Below are positions 34,131 to 41,194 of a stretch of 64,000 bases of DNA, piece after piece. Positions within the stretch are counted from its first letter, which is position 1, and every line of letters starts with the position of its first letter. The translations under genes were made by a program, and so were the position numbers. The stretch comes from Methylobacterium sp. FF17 (GTDB lineage Bacteria > Pseudomonadota > Alphaproteobacteria > Rhizobiales > Beijerinckiaceae), in NCBI RefSeq assembly GCF_025813715.1, contig NZ_CP107532.1, positions 2,294,001-2,358,000 on the forward strand, in the 5' to 3' direction. Below the pieces are notes generated by a model. It was not told where the DNA came from, ran no database searches, and saw nothing but the letters and a program-made list of their open reading frames with translations.

Positions 34131-34397
34131 ATGAACGAGGTCGACGCCCTCGAACTCGTGCGCGCCGCGATCTGGACCGTGATCGTCGCGGCCGGCCCCG
34201 CCATCGCCGCCGCGATGCTGATCGGCATCGCCGTGGCACTCCTCCAGGCGCTCACGCAGATCCAGGAGGTGACGCTCACCTTCGTGCCCAAGATCGTGGT
34301 GATCCTGCTGGTGCTGCTCGTCACCAGTTCGTTCATCGGGGGCCAGATCTACGCACTCGCCGAGGCCACCTACGGGCGCATCGTCACGGGTTTCTGA
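34131..34397 (+). CDS. fliQ: Flagellar export gate protein FliQ
   Basis: The 88-residue protein has two membrane helices (about 17-40 and 50-75) and the FliQ motif LLQALTQIQEVTLTFVPKIV. FliQ forms part of the FliPQR export gate in the membrane inside the MS ring. FliP (49924) and FliR (38159) are encoded elsewhere in the window. It is preceded by flgD in the same direction with a 59-bp gap. Confidence 0.95.
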   Translation: MNEVDALELVRAAIWTVIVAAGPAIAAAMLIGIAVALLQALTQIQEVTLTFVPKIVVILLVLLVTSSFIGGQIYALAEATYGRIVTGF

Positions 34398-34764
34398 GGA
34401 GGCCCGCCCGACCCGCCGCGCGGCGCCCCGTCGGCCTCGGCGGTCGGCACGCGATTCGAGCATCGCGCGCACCGTACCGCCATTCCCGACAAGGCTCTCC
34501 GGCAGGCGGACTCAGGCCTGATCGAGGCCGCCGACACCGTGTAACCATTCCGCGCGACTGCACCCCAGGGGCGAGTTGGCTGACAATCATGCCGCTGCTG
34601 ACAGGCATTCGTCCGGTATCGCCCCGATGGCGGCAACGGACCCGGTCAGATTGACATATGATGGTTTCTGGCAAAGAGTTTTCCCTACGAATCGTAGCTT
34701 GCGGAAAACATTCCTGTCCGTGGCTGACCACGTCGTCTCGGAAGACAACAGAAACCTCAATGAA
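34398..34764. other. Region upstream of the HTH gene, with a TTGACA element and palindrome
   Basis: The 367 bp after fliQ have no convincing gene. The part from about 34640 is clearly less GC-rich and, read in the frame of the HTH gene, uses codons (AGA, TTG, ACA, TAT) that its neighbours avoid, so I take it as non-coding. A TTGACA hexamer at 34651-34656 and a palindrome at 34685-34697 look like a promoter with an operator. Confidence 0.45.
34685..34697. promoter_or_regulatory. Palindrome ctacga-a-tcgtag, possible operator
   Basis: Perfect 6-bp arms surround one base, 29 bp downstream of a TTGACA hexamer and about 68 bp before the proposed HTH start at 34765. A site here would overlap the expected transcription start, fitting autoregulation by the HTH protein (inference). 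Confidence 0.35.
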
Positions 34765-35421
34765 ATGACTCAACCTATGGTAGAGTTGGAGGCGTGTTTC
34801 TCCCTGTTTCCGCGCGAAGATCGGGCTGAGGATACGAGGCTGGGAGACAGCGTCGCCTCCCATGCCGACCCGGCCGCCTCGGGCGCCGGAGCGGGCGATG
34901 CGCCTGCGCCGACATGCGCGTCGGCTGTCCCGGGAGCATCCGTATCGGATCGCGACATTCCGGACCCGACGTCAGGGACCGGCGCCGGCGAGCTGGGACC
35001 GGACCCGGACGATCCGCGGACCCCGGTGACGGCCTCCCGTGTCGCCGAGCCATGCCGGAAACCCGGCGCGGCCTTCGCCCACCGCGACGAGGTCTGTCAG
35101 GCGACCCCGACCGTGCTGCTGGGCTACGACGCCACGAGGGCCATCGACAGCCACCACCTGCGTGCCGCCCGCGCCCTGCTCGGCTGGGCGATGTCCGATC
35201 TCGCCCGGGTCAGCGGCCTATCCCTGTCGACGATCCGGCGCCTGGAGCAGAACGCCCAGGCCGTGAGCGTGCGCAACCATCAGGCGGCCGTCGATGCCCT
35301 GCGGATGGGGGGCATCCGCTTCCTCACCCTGGATGACGGGACGACGGCCGTCGCCGAACTCGGTCACATGCCCGCGCTGCTGCGGGTGGGAAGCCCGCGC
35401 GGGGATTCCTCGCCGCGTTGA
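34765..35421 (+). CDS. Helix-turn-helix (XRE-type) regulator
   Basis: The C-terminal about 80 residues form an XRE-type HTH: HHLRAARALLGWAMSDLARV, then SGLSLSTIRRLEQN and AVDALRMGGIRFLTLDDG. The roughly 130 residues before this are low-complexity (Ser/Ala/Asp/Pro) and probably disordered. The start is uncertain: TTG 34576, ATG 34627, ATG 34765 and GTG 35026 share the frame. I chose 34765 because codon use upstream is atypical and a promoter-like element lies there. It stands between fliQ and the Cys-rich gene; a link to flagella is not shown. Confidence 0.6.
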   Translation: MTQPMVELEACFSLFPREDRAEDTRLGDSVASHADPAASGAGAGDAPAPTCASAVPGASVSDRDIPDPTSGTGAGELGPDPDDPRTPVTASRVAEPCRKPGAAFAHRDEVCQATPTVLLGYDATRAIDSHHLRAARALLGWAMSDLARVSGLSLSTIRRLEQNAQAVSVRNHQAAVDALRMGGIRFLTLDDGTTAVAELGHMPALLRVGSPRGDSSPR

Positions 35422-35443
35422 GGCTCCGCGCGGTCCCCAGCGG

Positions 35444-35692
35444 CTACCGCGTTCCCTTCTCGCGCCTGTAGGCGCTGATCGCCTGGGCGCAGGGGGGCGA
35501 GAGCTTGCGGAGATTCGCCTTGAAGCAGGCCTCGACCTCAGGGCCGCCCGGCGCATGCATGCTGCAATGCTCGAGATAATCGCCGGTGCAGGACAGCTTG
35601 AGGAGTTCGCGGATCGAGGCGGGCTCGGCGCTGGCGGCGACCGGCATCACGAGCGCACCGAGGAGGACGAGGACGAAGGGGGTGTCGGACAT
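35444..35692 (-). CDS. Small secreted cysteine-rich repeat protein
   Basis: The 82-residue protein has a signal peptide (TPFVLVLLGALVMPVAASA, cleavage near residue 22). The mature part holds four Cys in the pattern of a single Cys-rich repeat of the PF00839 type: SCTGDYLEHCSMHAPGG, then ACFKANLRKLSPPCAQAI. Two disulfides are expected in the periplasm. Such one-repeat proteins are frequent in Hyphomicrobiales and have no known function. It is convergent with the HTH gene, 22 bp away. Confidence 0.75.
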   Translation of the reverse strand: MSDTPFVLVLLGALVMPVAASAEPASIRELLKLSCTGDYLEHCSMHAPGGPEVEACFKANLRKLSPPCAQAISAYRREKGTR

Positions 35693-36080
35693 GGGCCGCC
35701 GATACTCTGGAAGGGGACGTCGGGAACCCGACAACGCCGGAAGGGCGCATCCCGTCGCATCGGTAGGCGGCCGGACCGGTGAAAGCCAGCGGCCCGGGGC
35801 CCGGGACGGGGCCGCCCGGCGATCCCGGATGCCCTTATCCCACGTAAACCTGCGCGGACCACGGGAACGCCGCCGGACCAGCCGCCGGGCAGAAGCGCCG
35901 CCGCGGCGTCACACCAGCGCTGGTGCGCACCCACCGGCCCATCGGCCGCGTGGCCCGGAGGGGGCCGGGGTTGTCCAACGGGATTCAGGCCGTCGCGACC
36001 GCCCCGTTTTCGCCGGGCGACCCTCGCGCAAGCTTGCCGCGCGACAAGCCCCCGTTCATTCACGGGGTTGACCAACCGCC
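35693..36080. other. Upstream region of flhA
   Basis: 388 bp lie between the divergent Cys-rich gene and flhA with no convincing gene. It should hold the promoter for the flhA-fliR block. It includes a perfect 14-bp palindrome caccagcgctggtg at 35912-35925, about 155 bp before flhA. Confidence 0.5.
35912..35925. promoter_or_regulatory. 14-bp perfect palindrome upstream of flhA
   Basis: caccagcgctggtg equals its own reverse complement. It could be an operator for the flhA operon or for the divergent gene. No binding protein can be named from the sequence. Confidence 0.3.
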
Positions 36081-38162
36081 ATGGCGGCAAGCGAAGCGAT
36101 CGCACCGGAGCGCCGCTCCCAGCGGGATATCGGGTTCGCGGCGGGCATCGTCGCCATCCTGGCGATCCTGTTCCTGCCCGTACCGGCGATCCTGCTCGAT
36201 ATCGGGCTGGCCTTCTCGATCGCCCTGTCGGTGCTGATCCTGATGGTGGCGCTCTGGATCAAGAAGCCGCTCGAATTCTCGGCGTTCCCCACCGTGCTCC
36301 TCATCGCGACGCTGCTGCGTCTCGCGCTCGGCATCGCCACGACCCGGCTGATCCTGGCCAACGGCCAGCACGGCGTCGCGGCCGCCGGCCACGTCATCCA
36401 GGGCTTCTCGCAGTTCGTGATGAGCGGCGACTTCGTCATCGGGATCGTGGTCTTCCTGATCCTGATCACGGTGAACTTCCTCGTCATCACCAAGGGCGCC
36501 ACCCGCATCGCCGAGGTCGGCGCCCGCTTCACCCTCGACGCGATCCCCGGCAAGCAGATGGCGATCGACGCCGATCTCAACGCGGGGCTGATCGACGACA
36601 AGGAAGCGCAGCTGCGCCGCCGCGAACTGGAGGAGGAGAGCGCCTTCTTCGGCTCCATGGACGGTGCCTCGAAGTTCGTGCGCGGCGAGGCCGTCGCCTC
36701 GCTGATCACCATCGCGGTCAACGTCTTCGGCGGCATCATCATCGGCACCACCCGCCACGGCATGCCGCTCGGCCAGGCCGCGGAGGTGTTCACCAAGCTC
36801 TCCGTGGGCGACGGCCTCGTCTCGCAGATCCCGGCGCTGATCGTCTCCCTGGCCGCCGGCCTCCTTGTCTCGAAGGGCGGCACGCGCGGCACCGCCGAAC
36901 AGGCGGTGATGGGCCAGCTCGGGGCCTACCCCCGGGCGCTCTCGGTGGCCGCCGCGCTGATGTTCCTGTTCGCCCTGGTGCCGGGCCTGCCCTTCCTGCC
37001 CTTCATGGTCCTGTCCGGCCTGATGGCCTTCATCGCCTACGCGATCCCGAAGAAGCTGGCGGCGCAGAAGGCCATCGTCGAGGCGAAGGCGGTGGCCGAC
37101 GAGGAGAAGAAGCAGGTCGCGGTGCGGGAATCCGTCAAGGAGTCGCTGAAGACGCCGGAGATCGAGCTCTGCCTCGGCCGGCAGGTCTCGGCGCAGCTCC
37201 AGGGCGTGCAATCCGACCTGTCGCACCGGGTCGCCAAGATGCGCCGCAAGTTCGCGCGCCAGTACGGCTTCGTGGTGCCCGACATCAAGCTCACCGACAG
37301 CCTCGCCGTGCCGCCGAAATGCTACCAGATCCTCATCCACGGCACGGTGGTGGCGTCCCAGGAGCTGCGCCCCGGCGAACTCCTCGTGGTGGTCGGCGAC
37401 GGGCCCGTGCCCGACGTGCCGAGCGACGAGGTGCGCGAGCCCGCCTTCGGCATGAAGGCGCGCTGGGTGCTCGATGCCTATGCGGGCGAGGTCCGGCGCG
37501 GCGGCTTCGAGCCCATCGACGGCGACTCGGTGCTCCTGACCCACCTCTCGGAGGTCATCCGCAACAACCTGCCCACGCTGCTGTCCTACAAGGACATGCG
37601 CAACCTGCTCGACCGGCTCGACCCCGAGTACAAGCGGCTGCTGGACGAGATCTGCCCCTCGCAGATCTCCTATTCGGGGCTGCAGGCGGTGCTCAAGCTC
37701 CTGCTCTCCGAGCGGGTCTCGATCCGCAACCTGCACCTCATCCTCGAGGCTGTGGCCGAGATCACCCCCCATGCCCGCCGGGCCGAGCAGATCGCCGAGC
37801 ACGTCCGCATGCGCATCGCCCAGCAGATCTGCGGGGATCTCGCCGAGAACGGCGTGCTGGCGGTGCTGCGCCTGGGGAGCGCCTGGGACCTCTCCTTCCA
37901 CCAGAGCCTGAAGCGCGACGGCAAGGGCGAGGTCATCGAGTTCGACATCGATCCGCGCCTCGTGGAACAGTTCGGCACCGAGGCCTCGGAGGCCATCCGC
38001 AAGCAGATGCGCGAGACCCGCAACTTCGCCCTCGTGACCGCGCCGGACGCGCGCCCCTACGTGCGCATGATCATCGAGCGGCTCTACCCGACGCTGGCGG
38101 TGCTCTCCCACCTCGAGATCGCGCGGGGGGTCGAGATCCGCTCCCTCGGGACGATCTCGTGA
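36081..38162 (+). CDS. flhA: Flagellar export protein FlhA
   Basis: The 693-residue protein has about eight membrane helices in the first 330 residues. The FHIPEP-region signature lies at about 155-185 ([20 protein letters not shown]), and a large cytoplasmic C-terminal domain binds chaperone-substrate complexes. Length is normal. It forms the nonameric ring of the export gate. The stop overlaps the fliR start (GTGA), so both are made together. Confidence 0.97.
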   Translation: MAASEAIAPERRSQRDIGFAAGIVAILAILFLPVPAILLDIGLAFSIALSVLILMVALWIKKPLEFSAFPTVLLIATLLRLALGIATTRLILANGQHGVAAAGHVIQGFSQFVMSGDFVIGIVVFLILITVNFLVITKGATRIAEVGARFTLDAIPGKQMAIDADLNAGLIDDKEAQLRRRELEEESAFFGSMDGASKFVRGEAVASLITIAVNVFGGIIIGTTRHGMPLGQAAEVFTKLSVGDGLVSQIPALIVSLAAGLLVSKGGTRGTAEQAVMGQLGAYPRALSVAAALMFLFALVPGLPFLPFMVLSGLMAFIAYAIPKKLAAQKAIVEAKAVADEEKKQVAVRESVKESLKTPEIELCLGRQVSAQLQGVQSDLSHRVAKMRRKFARQYGFVVPDIKLTDSLAVPPKCYQILIHGTVVASQELRPGELLVVVGDGPVPDVPSDEVREPAFGMKARWVLDAYAGEVRRGGFEPIDGDSVLLTHLSEVIRNNLPTLLSYKDMRNLLDRLDPEYKRLLDEICPSQISYSGLQAVLKLLLSERVSIRNLHLILEAVAEITPHARRAEQIAEHVRMRIAQQICGDLAENGVLAVLRLGSAWDLSFHQSLKRDGKGEVIEFDIDPRLVEQFGTEASEAIRKQMRETRNFALVTAPDARPYVRMIIERLYPTLAVLSHLEIARGVEIRSLGTIS

Positions 38163-38932
38163 ACGTGCTGGCGGCCGCGAGCATTCTGGCGCCCGAGAGC
38201 GTCCTCGGCGTCTTCCTGATCTTCTGCCGCGTCGGCGCCTGCCTCCTCGTCGTGCCGGGTTTCTCCAGCCCGCGCGTGCCGGCCCAGGTCCGCCTCCTGA
38301 TCTCGCTGGCGGTGTCGCTGGCCCTCAGCCCGCTGCTGCTGCCCCTGTTCCAGGGCAAGCTTGGGGCCCAGGACCCGGGCGCGACGCTCGGCTGGATCGT
38401 CACCGAGAGCCTCACCGGCCTCGTCCTCGGCTTCCTCGGCCGGATCTTCTACGTGGTGCTGGAGACGGTGGTGAACGCCGCCGTGACGATGGTGGGCTTC
38501 GGGGGCATGCCGGGGTCCGTCGCCGAGGGCATGGACCCGGTGCCGGCGGTCGAGGCCATGATCATGATGGCGGCGGCCGCGCTGCTGTTCGCCGCCGACC
38601 TGCACTGGGAGCTGTTTCGCGGGCTCATCGATTCCTACGCGCGCATTCCCCCCGGCGAGGGCATCGGTTCGCAGGCGGCCCTCGTGCGGATCGTCGATCA
38701 GATCACGAGCGCCTTCGTGCTCGGCCTGCGCATCACCTCGCCCTTCCTCGTCTACGCGGTGGCGGTGAATCTCGCCGCCGGCTTCATCAACAAGCTCGTG
38801 CCGCAGATCCCGGTCTACTTCATCGCCACGCCCTTCATCATGGCCGGCGGGCTGCTGCTGCTCTACGCCATCACCAACGAGTTCCTGATGCAGTTCGTCA
38901 TGGGCTACTTCGACTACCTGCGCCGGGGCTGA
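38159..38932 (+). CDS. fliR: Flagellar export gate protein FliR
   Basis: The 257-residue protein has about six membrane helices. Family blocks are [20 protein letters not shown] near residue 22 and [21 protein letters not shown] near 190, where FliR proteins have a conserved Pro. It starts at a GTG (38159) overlapping the flhA stop, which fits the family N-terminus. It joins FliP and FliQ in the gate. A small coiled-coil gene follows after 5 bp. Confidence 0.95.
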   Translation: MNVLAAASILAPESVLGVFLIFCRVGACLLVVPGFSSPRVPAQVRLLISLAVSLALSPLLLPLFQGKLGAQDPGATLGWIVTESLTGLVLGFLGRIFYVVLETVVNAAVTMVGFGGMPGSVAEGMDPVPAVEAMIMMAAAALLFAADLHWELFRGLIDSYARIPPGEGIGSQAALVRIVDQITSAFVLGLRITSPFLVYAVAVNLAAGFINKLVPQIPVYFIATPFIMAGGLLLLYAITNEFLMQFVMGYFDYLRRG

Positions 38933-38937
38933 AGCGG

Positions 38938-39339
38938 ATGACCACGCGCCTGCGTCTCCAGCGCGCCCAGCGCCTGCTCAAGGTCCAGGAGCAGATGCGG
39001 GGACTGGCCGAGCGGGACCTCGCCCAGACGCGCGCGCGGGTTGCCAAGGTGGAGGCCGACCGGGCCGCCATGCTGGCGACGCTCGCGGGCGAGACCCTGC
39101 ACGGCCTGTTCCTCGAATCCGCCGCCCGCCGCCTGCGGGCGCTGGCCGGGGAGGCCGGCGACCTCGCCGCCACCGCTGCCCGGCAGGCCGAGACGGTGCG
39201 GGAGCGGGGGCTCGCCGAGAAGCGGGCCGAGCGTCAGGCGGAGGGGCTCGCGACGCTGCGCGCCCGCGAGCGCGAGCAGGCCGAGATGCGCGACCAGCTC
39301 GACCTCATGGTCGCCCGCGCCGGAACGCGTCCGGACTGA
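38938..39339 (+). CDS. FliJ-like coiled-coil protein
   Basis: The 133-residue protein is almost wholly helical with charged heptads, for example QRAQRLLKVQEQMRGLAERD near the start and GLAEKRAERQAEGLATLRAR later. Size and heptad pattern match FliJ, the export stalk/chaperone that sits in the FliI hexamer, although sequence similarity to enterobacterial FliJ is too low to prove it. It lies 5 bp after fliR and before the rod-binding gene, and no other FliJ candidate exists in the window. The call is an inference from position and architecture. Confidence 0.6.
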   Translation: MTTRLRLQRAQRLLKVQEQMRGLAERDLAQTRARVAKVEADRAAMLATLAGETLHGLFLESAARRLRALAGEAGDLAATAARQAETVRERGLAEKRAERQAEGLATLRAREREQAEMRDQLDLMVARAGTRPD

Positions 39340-39421
39340 CCCCGTCCGCCGACGCAAGCCTGCCGAAAGCCACGCGGTCTATCCCTTCCGGCAACCGGCA
39401 CCTCTCGAACCCCCGCCTGCC

Positions 39422-39913
39422 ATGAGCATCTCGCCCCCCACCGATATCGTCCTCGACGTGGCCCGCGCCGCCGATCCGGGCCGCGTGCAGGAGGCCGCCG
39501 CCAAGCTGTCGGCGCCGGGCACCGATCCGGCCGCGTTCGGCGACGCCTACCGCATGGCCGGCACTTCCGTGCACATGCCGCTCGACGCACGGGGCGCGCT
39601 CACCGCCCTGCAGACCGACAATGCGGTCTCCGGCGCCGGCAAGGCCGGCGACCCCTACAAGCAGTTCGAGGCCTTCGTGCTGCGCCAGTTCGTCGAGACG
39701 ATGATGCCGTCGAAATCCAATGCCGTGTTCGGCAAGGGCAATGCCGGCGGCATCTGGAAGTCGATGCTGGCCGACCAGGTCGGCACCCAGATCGCCAAGG
39801 CCGGCGGGCTCGGGATCGCCCGGATGCTGGAGGCGGCCCGTCCGCTGACCCCGCCCGCCGCGACCGTGGCCCCCGCCGCCAAGACATCCGCCACCAAGAC
39901 ATCCGAGGTTTGA
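39422..39913 (+). CDS. Rod-binding protein (FlgJ N-terminal domain type, CheL-like)
   Basis: The 163-residue protein carries the rod-binding domain at about 75-140 (KQFEAFVLRQFVETMMPSKS, then GGIWKSMLADQVGTQIAKAG). It lacks the muramidase half of enteric FlgJ. This split form is usual in alphaproteobacteria, where it is often named CheL and where a separate lytic enzyme clears the peptidoglycan; a candidate partner is the transglycosylase at 60012. The tail is Ala/Thr-rich. The next gene starts 10 bp later. Confidence 0.85.
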   Translation: MSISPPTDIVLDVARAADPGRVQEAAAKLSAPGTDPAAFGDAYRMAGTSVHMPLDARGALTALQTDNAVSGAGKAGDPYKQFEAFVLRQFVETMMPSKSNAVFGKGNAGGIWKSMLADQVGTQIAKAGGLGIARMLEAARPLTPPAATVAPAAKTSATKTSEV

Positions 39914-39923
39914 GGCGCCCCCC

Positions 39924-40253
39924 ATGCTGATCGCTTCCCTGAAGCGCCTCGAAGCCACCGTGGTGGCCGAGACCGAGGCGCTCTTGGCCCATCGCCCCAT
40001 CGACCAGGAGGCGGTGAACCGGCGCAAGAGCCAGAGCCTGCTCGAACTCACCCGCCTGACGCGGGGTCTCGACCCCGACCTCCTCGACCCCGCGGCGGTG
40101 GACCAGCTCCTGCACCTGCGCGGCGTCCTGGAGCGCAACCAGGACGCGGTCGGGCTGCACCTGCGTGCCGTCGAGGAGATCTCCGGCATCGTCGCGGATT
40201 CGATCCGCGAGGCGGAATCCGACGGCACCTATTCCGCCCACGTCCGGCGCTGA
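39924..40253 (+). CDS. FlgN-like export chaperone (candidate)
   Basis: The 109-residue, mostly helical protein has the FlgN style of spacing: LKRLEATVVAETEALLAHRP, then NRRKSQSLLELTRLTRGLDP near residue 32 and LERNQDAVGLHLRAVEEISG near 72. FlgN is the chaperone for FlgK and FlgL, both encoded in this window. It lies between the rod-binding gene and a FliL-like gene. Assignment rests on architecture and neighbours; it could be another small flagellar helper. Confidence 0.6.
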   Translation: MLIASLKRLEATVVAETEALLAHRPIDQEAVNRRKSQSLLELTRLTRGLDPDLLDPAAVDQLLHLRGVLERNQDAVGLHLRAVEEISGIVADSIREAESDGTYSAHVRR

Positions 40254-40268
40254 GGTCCGTTGCCCCCC

Positions 40269-40715
40269 ATGCGCATCCTCATCAGCGGCCTGTGGATCTG
40301 CGGCCTCACCATCCTGTCCTGCTACGGCGCGGTGACGTGGGGCGCCGGGTTGTTCACCAAGAAGGCGGAGCCCTACCTCGAAGGTCTGCAGTATCAGAAG
40401 CTGCCGCCCATCAACGTTCCGATGGTCGTGGACGGGAAGATCCAGGGCTACATCATCGCGGTTCTGGTCTTCACGGCGGATGCGCGGCTGATGCACACGC
40501 TCTCGGTGCCGCCCAACGCCTTCGTGGTGGATGAGACCTTTCGGCAGATCTACACGGACCCGGCGATCGATTTCAAACGTCTGTCCCGCTACAACGTCAC
40601 CCAGCGCCTCGCCGAGATCCGCAAGCAGGTCAACGCGCGCCTCGGCTCCGAGGTCGTGAAGGACGTGCTGGTGGAGGAGTTCAACTTCGTCCCCAAGCGC
40701 GAGGTGCGCTCGTAA
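40269..40715 (+). CDS. Membrane protein with a FliL-like C-terminus
   Basis: The 148-residue protein has one N-terminal membrane helix (LISGLWICGLTILSCYGAVT) and a periplasmic domain. The last 40 residues (VTQRLAEIRKQVNARLGSEV, then VKDVLVEEFNFVPK) resemble the end of FliL, where a helix is followed by a strand. A clear FliL is encoded at 49418, so this would be a second, diverged member, or an unrelated stator-associated protein. It follows the FlgN-like gene by 15 bp. The TTG at 40260 is an alternative start; the ATG at 40269 is preferred. Confidence 0.6.
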   Translation: MRILISGLWICGLTILSCYGAVTWGAGLFTKKAEPYLEGLQYQKLPPINVPMVVDGKIQGYIIAVLVFTADARLMHTLSVPPNAFVVDETFRQIYTDPAIDFKRLSRYNVTQRLAEIRKQVNARLGSEVVKDVLVEEFNFVPKREVRS

Positions 40716-40809
40716 GGAACGTCCGCCCGCGGCTCGGTTGACCGGCTCCCGGACGACCCCTATCACGCCCCCCGCGAGGCCACGTCCTCCCCCGTTCGCG
40801 GGTCCAAGT

Positions 40810-40823
40810 CCGGGACGGCCCGG
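40810..40823 (+). promoter_or_regulatory. ACGG-loop hairpin before sugE (possible guanidine-II-like element)
   Basis: The stem ccggg/cccgg closes an ACGG loop and sits just before the strong Shine-Dalgarno aggagg (40831-40836). Guanidine-II (mini-ykkC) riboswitches consist of two hairpins with ACGR loops before SugE/Gdx genes. The only other ACGR here (ACGA at 40753-40756) has just two flanking G-C pairs, so the element is incomplete or absent. The call is weak. Confidence 0.3.
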
Positions 40824-40842
40824 CCCTTTCAGGAGGGTCGCC

Positions 40843-41163
40843 ATGGCCTGGTTCTATCTCATCGTCGCCGGCCTCCTCGAGGTCGTCTGGGCCTATGCGA
40901 TGAAGCTCTCGGACGGCTTCACGCGTCCCTGGCCGACCCTGCTCATGGCGGTGGCCATGGCTGGCAGCGTCGGTCTCCTGACGCTCGCCATGCGGACCCT
41001 GCCGCTCGGAACGGCCTACACGATCTGGACCGGCATCGGCGCGGTCGGCGCCTTCGTGGTCGGCATCGCCGTGCTGGGCGAGCAGGCAAGCGCCACCCGG
41101 CTCGCCGCCGCCGCCCTGATCGTCTCCGGCCTCGTCCTGATGAAGCTGTCGAGCGCCCACTGA
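40843..41163 (+). CDS. sugE: SMR family exporter SugE/Gdx type
   Basis: The 106-residue protein has four membrane helices. The essential Glu13 lies in AGLLEVVWAYAMKLSDGF, and the later TAYTIWTGIGAVGAFVVGIA is typical of the SugE/Gdx branch of small multidrug resistance proteins. Gdx members export guanidinium; others export quaternary ammonium compounds. It works as an antiparallel dimer in the inner membrane. It is not a flagellar protein but lies inside the flagellar island. A strong ribosome site (aggaggg) precedes the ATG. Confidence 0.9.
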   Translation: MAWFYLIVAGLLEVVWAYAMKLSDGFTRPWPTLLMAVAMAGSVGLLTLAMRTLPLGTAYTIWTGIGAVGAFVVGIAVLGEQASATRLAAAALIVSGLVLMKLSSAH

Positions 41164-41194
41164 TCCGGCCCGATCGGCGCGCGTCGGGGGCGGC

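Noticed and set aside
34384..34863. 159-codon minus-strand frame upstream of the HTH gene
   Set aside because: No family resemblance, and it lies over a promoter-like region and the end of fliQ.
40741..40770. First hairpin of a complete guanidine-II riboswitch around ACGA at 40753
   Set aside because: Only two G-C pairs flank the loop, too few for the family; hence only the second hairpin is listed, with low confidence.
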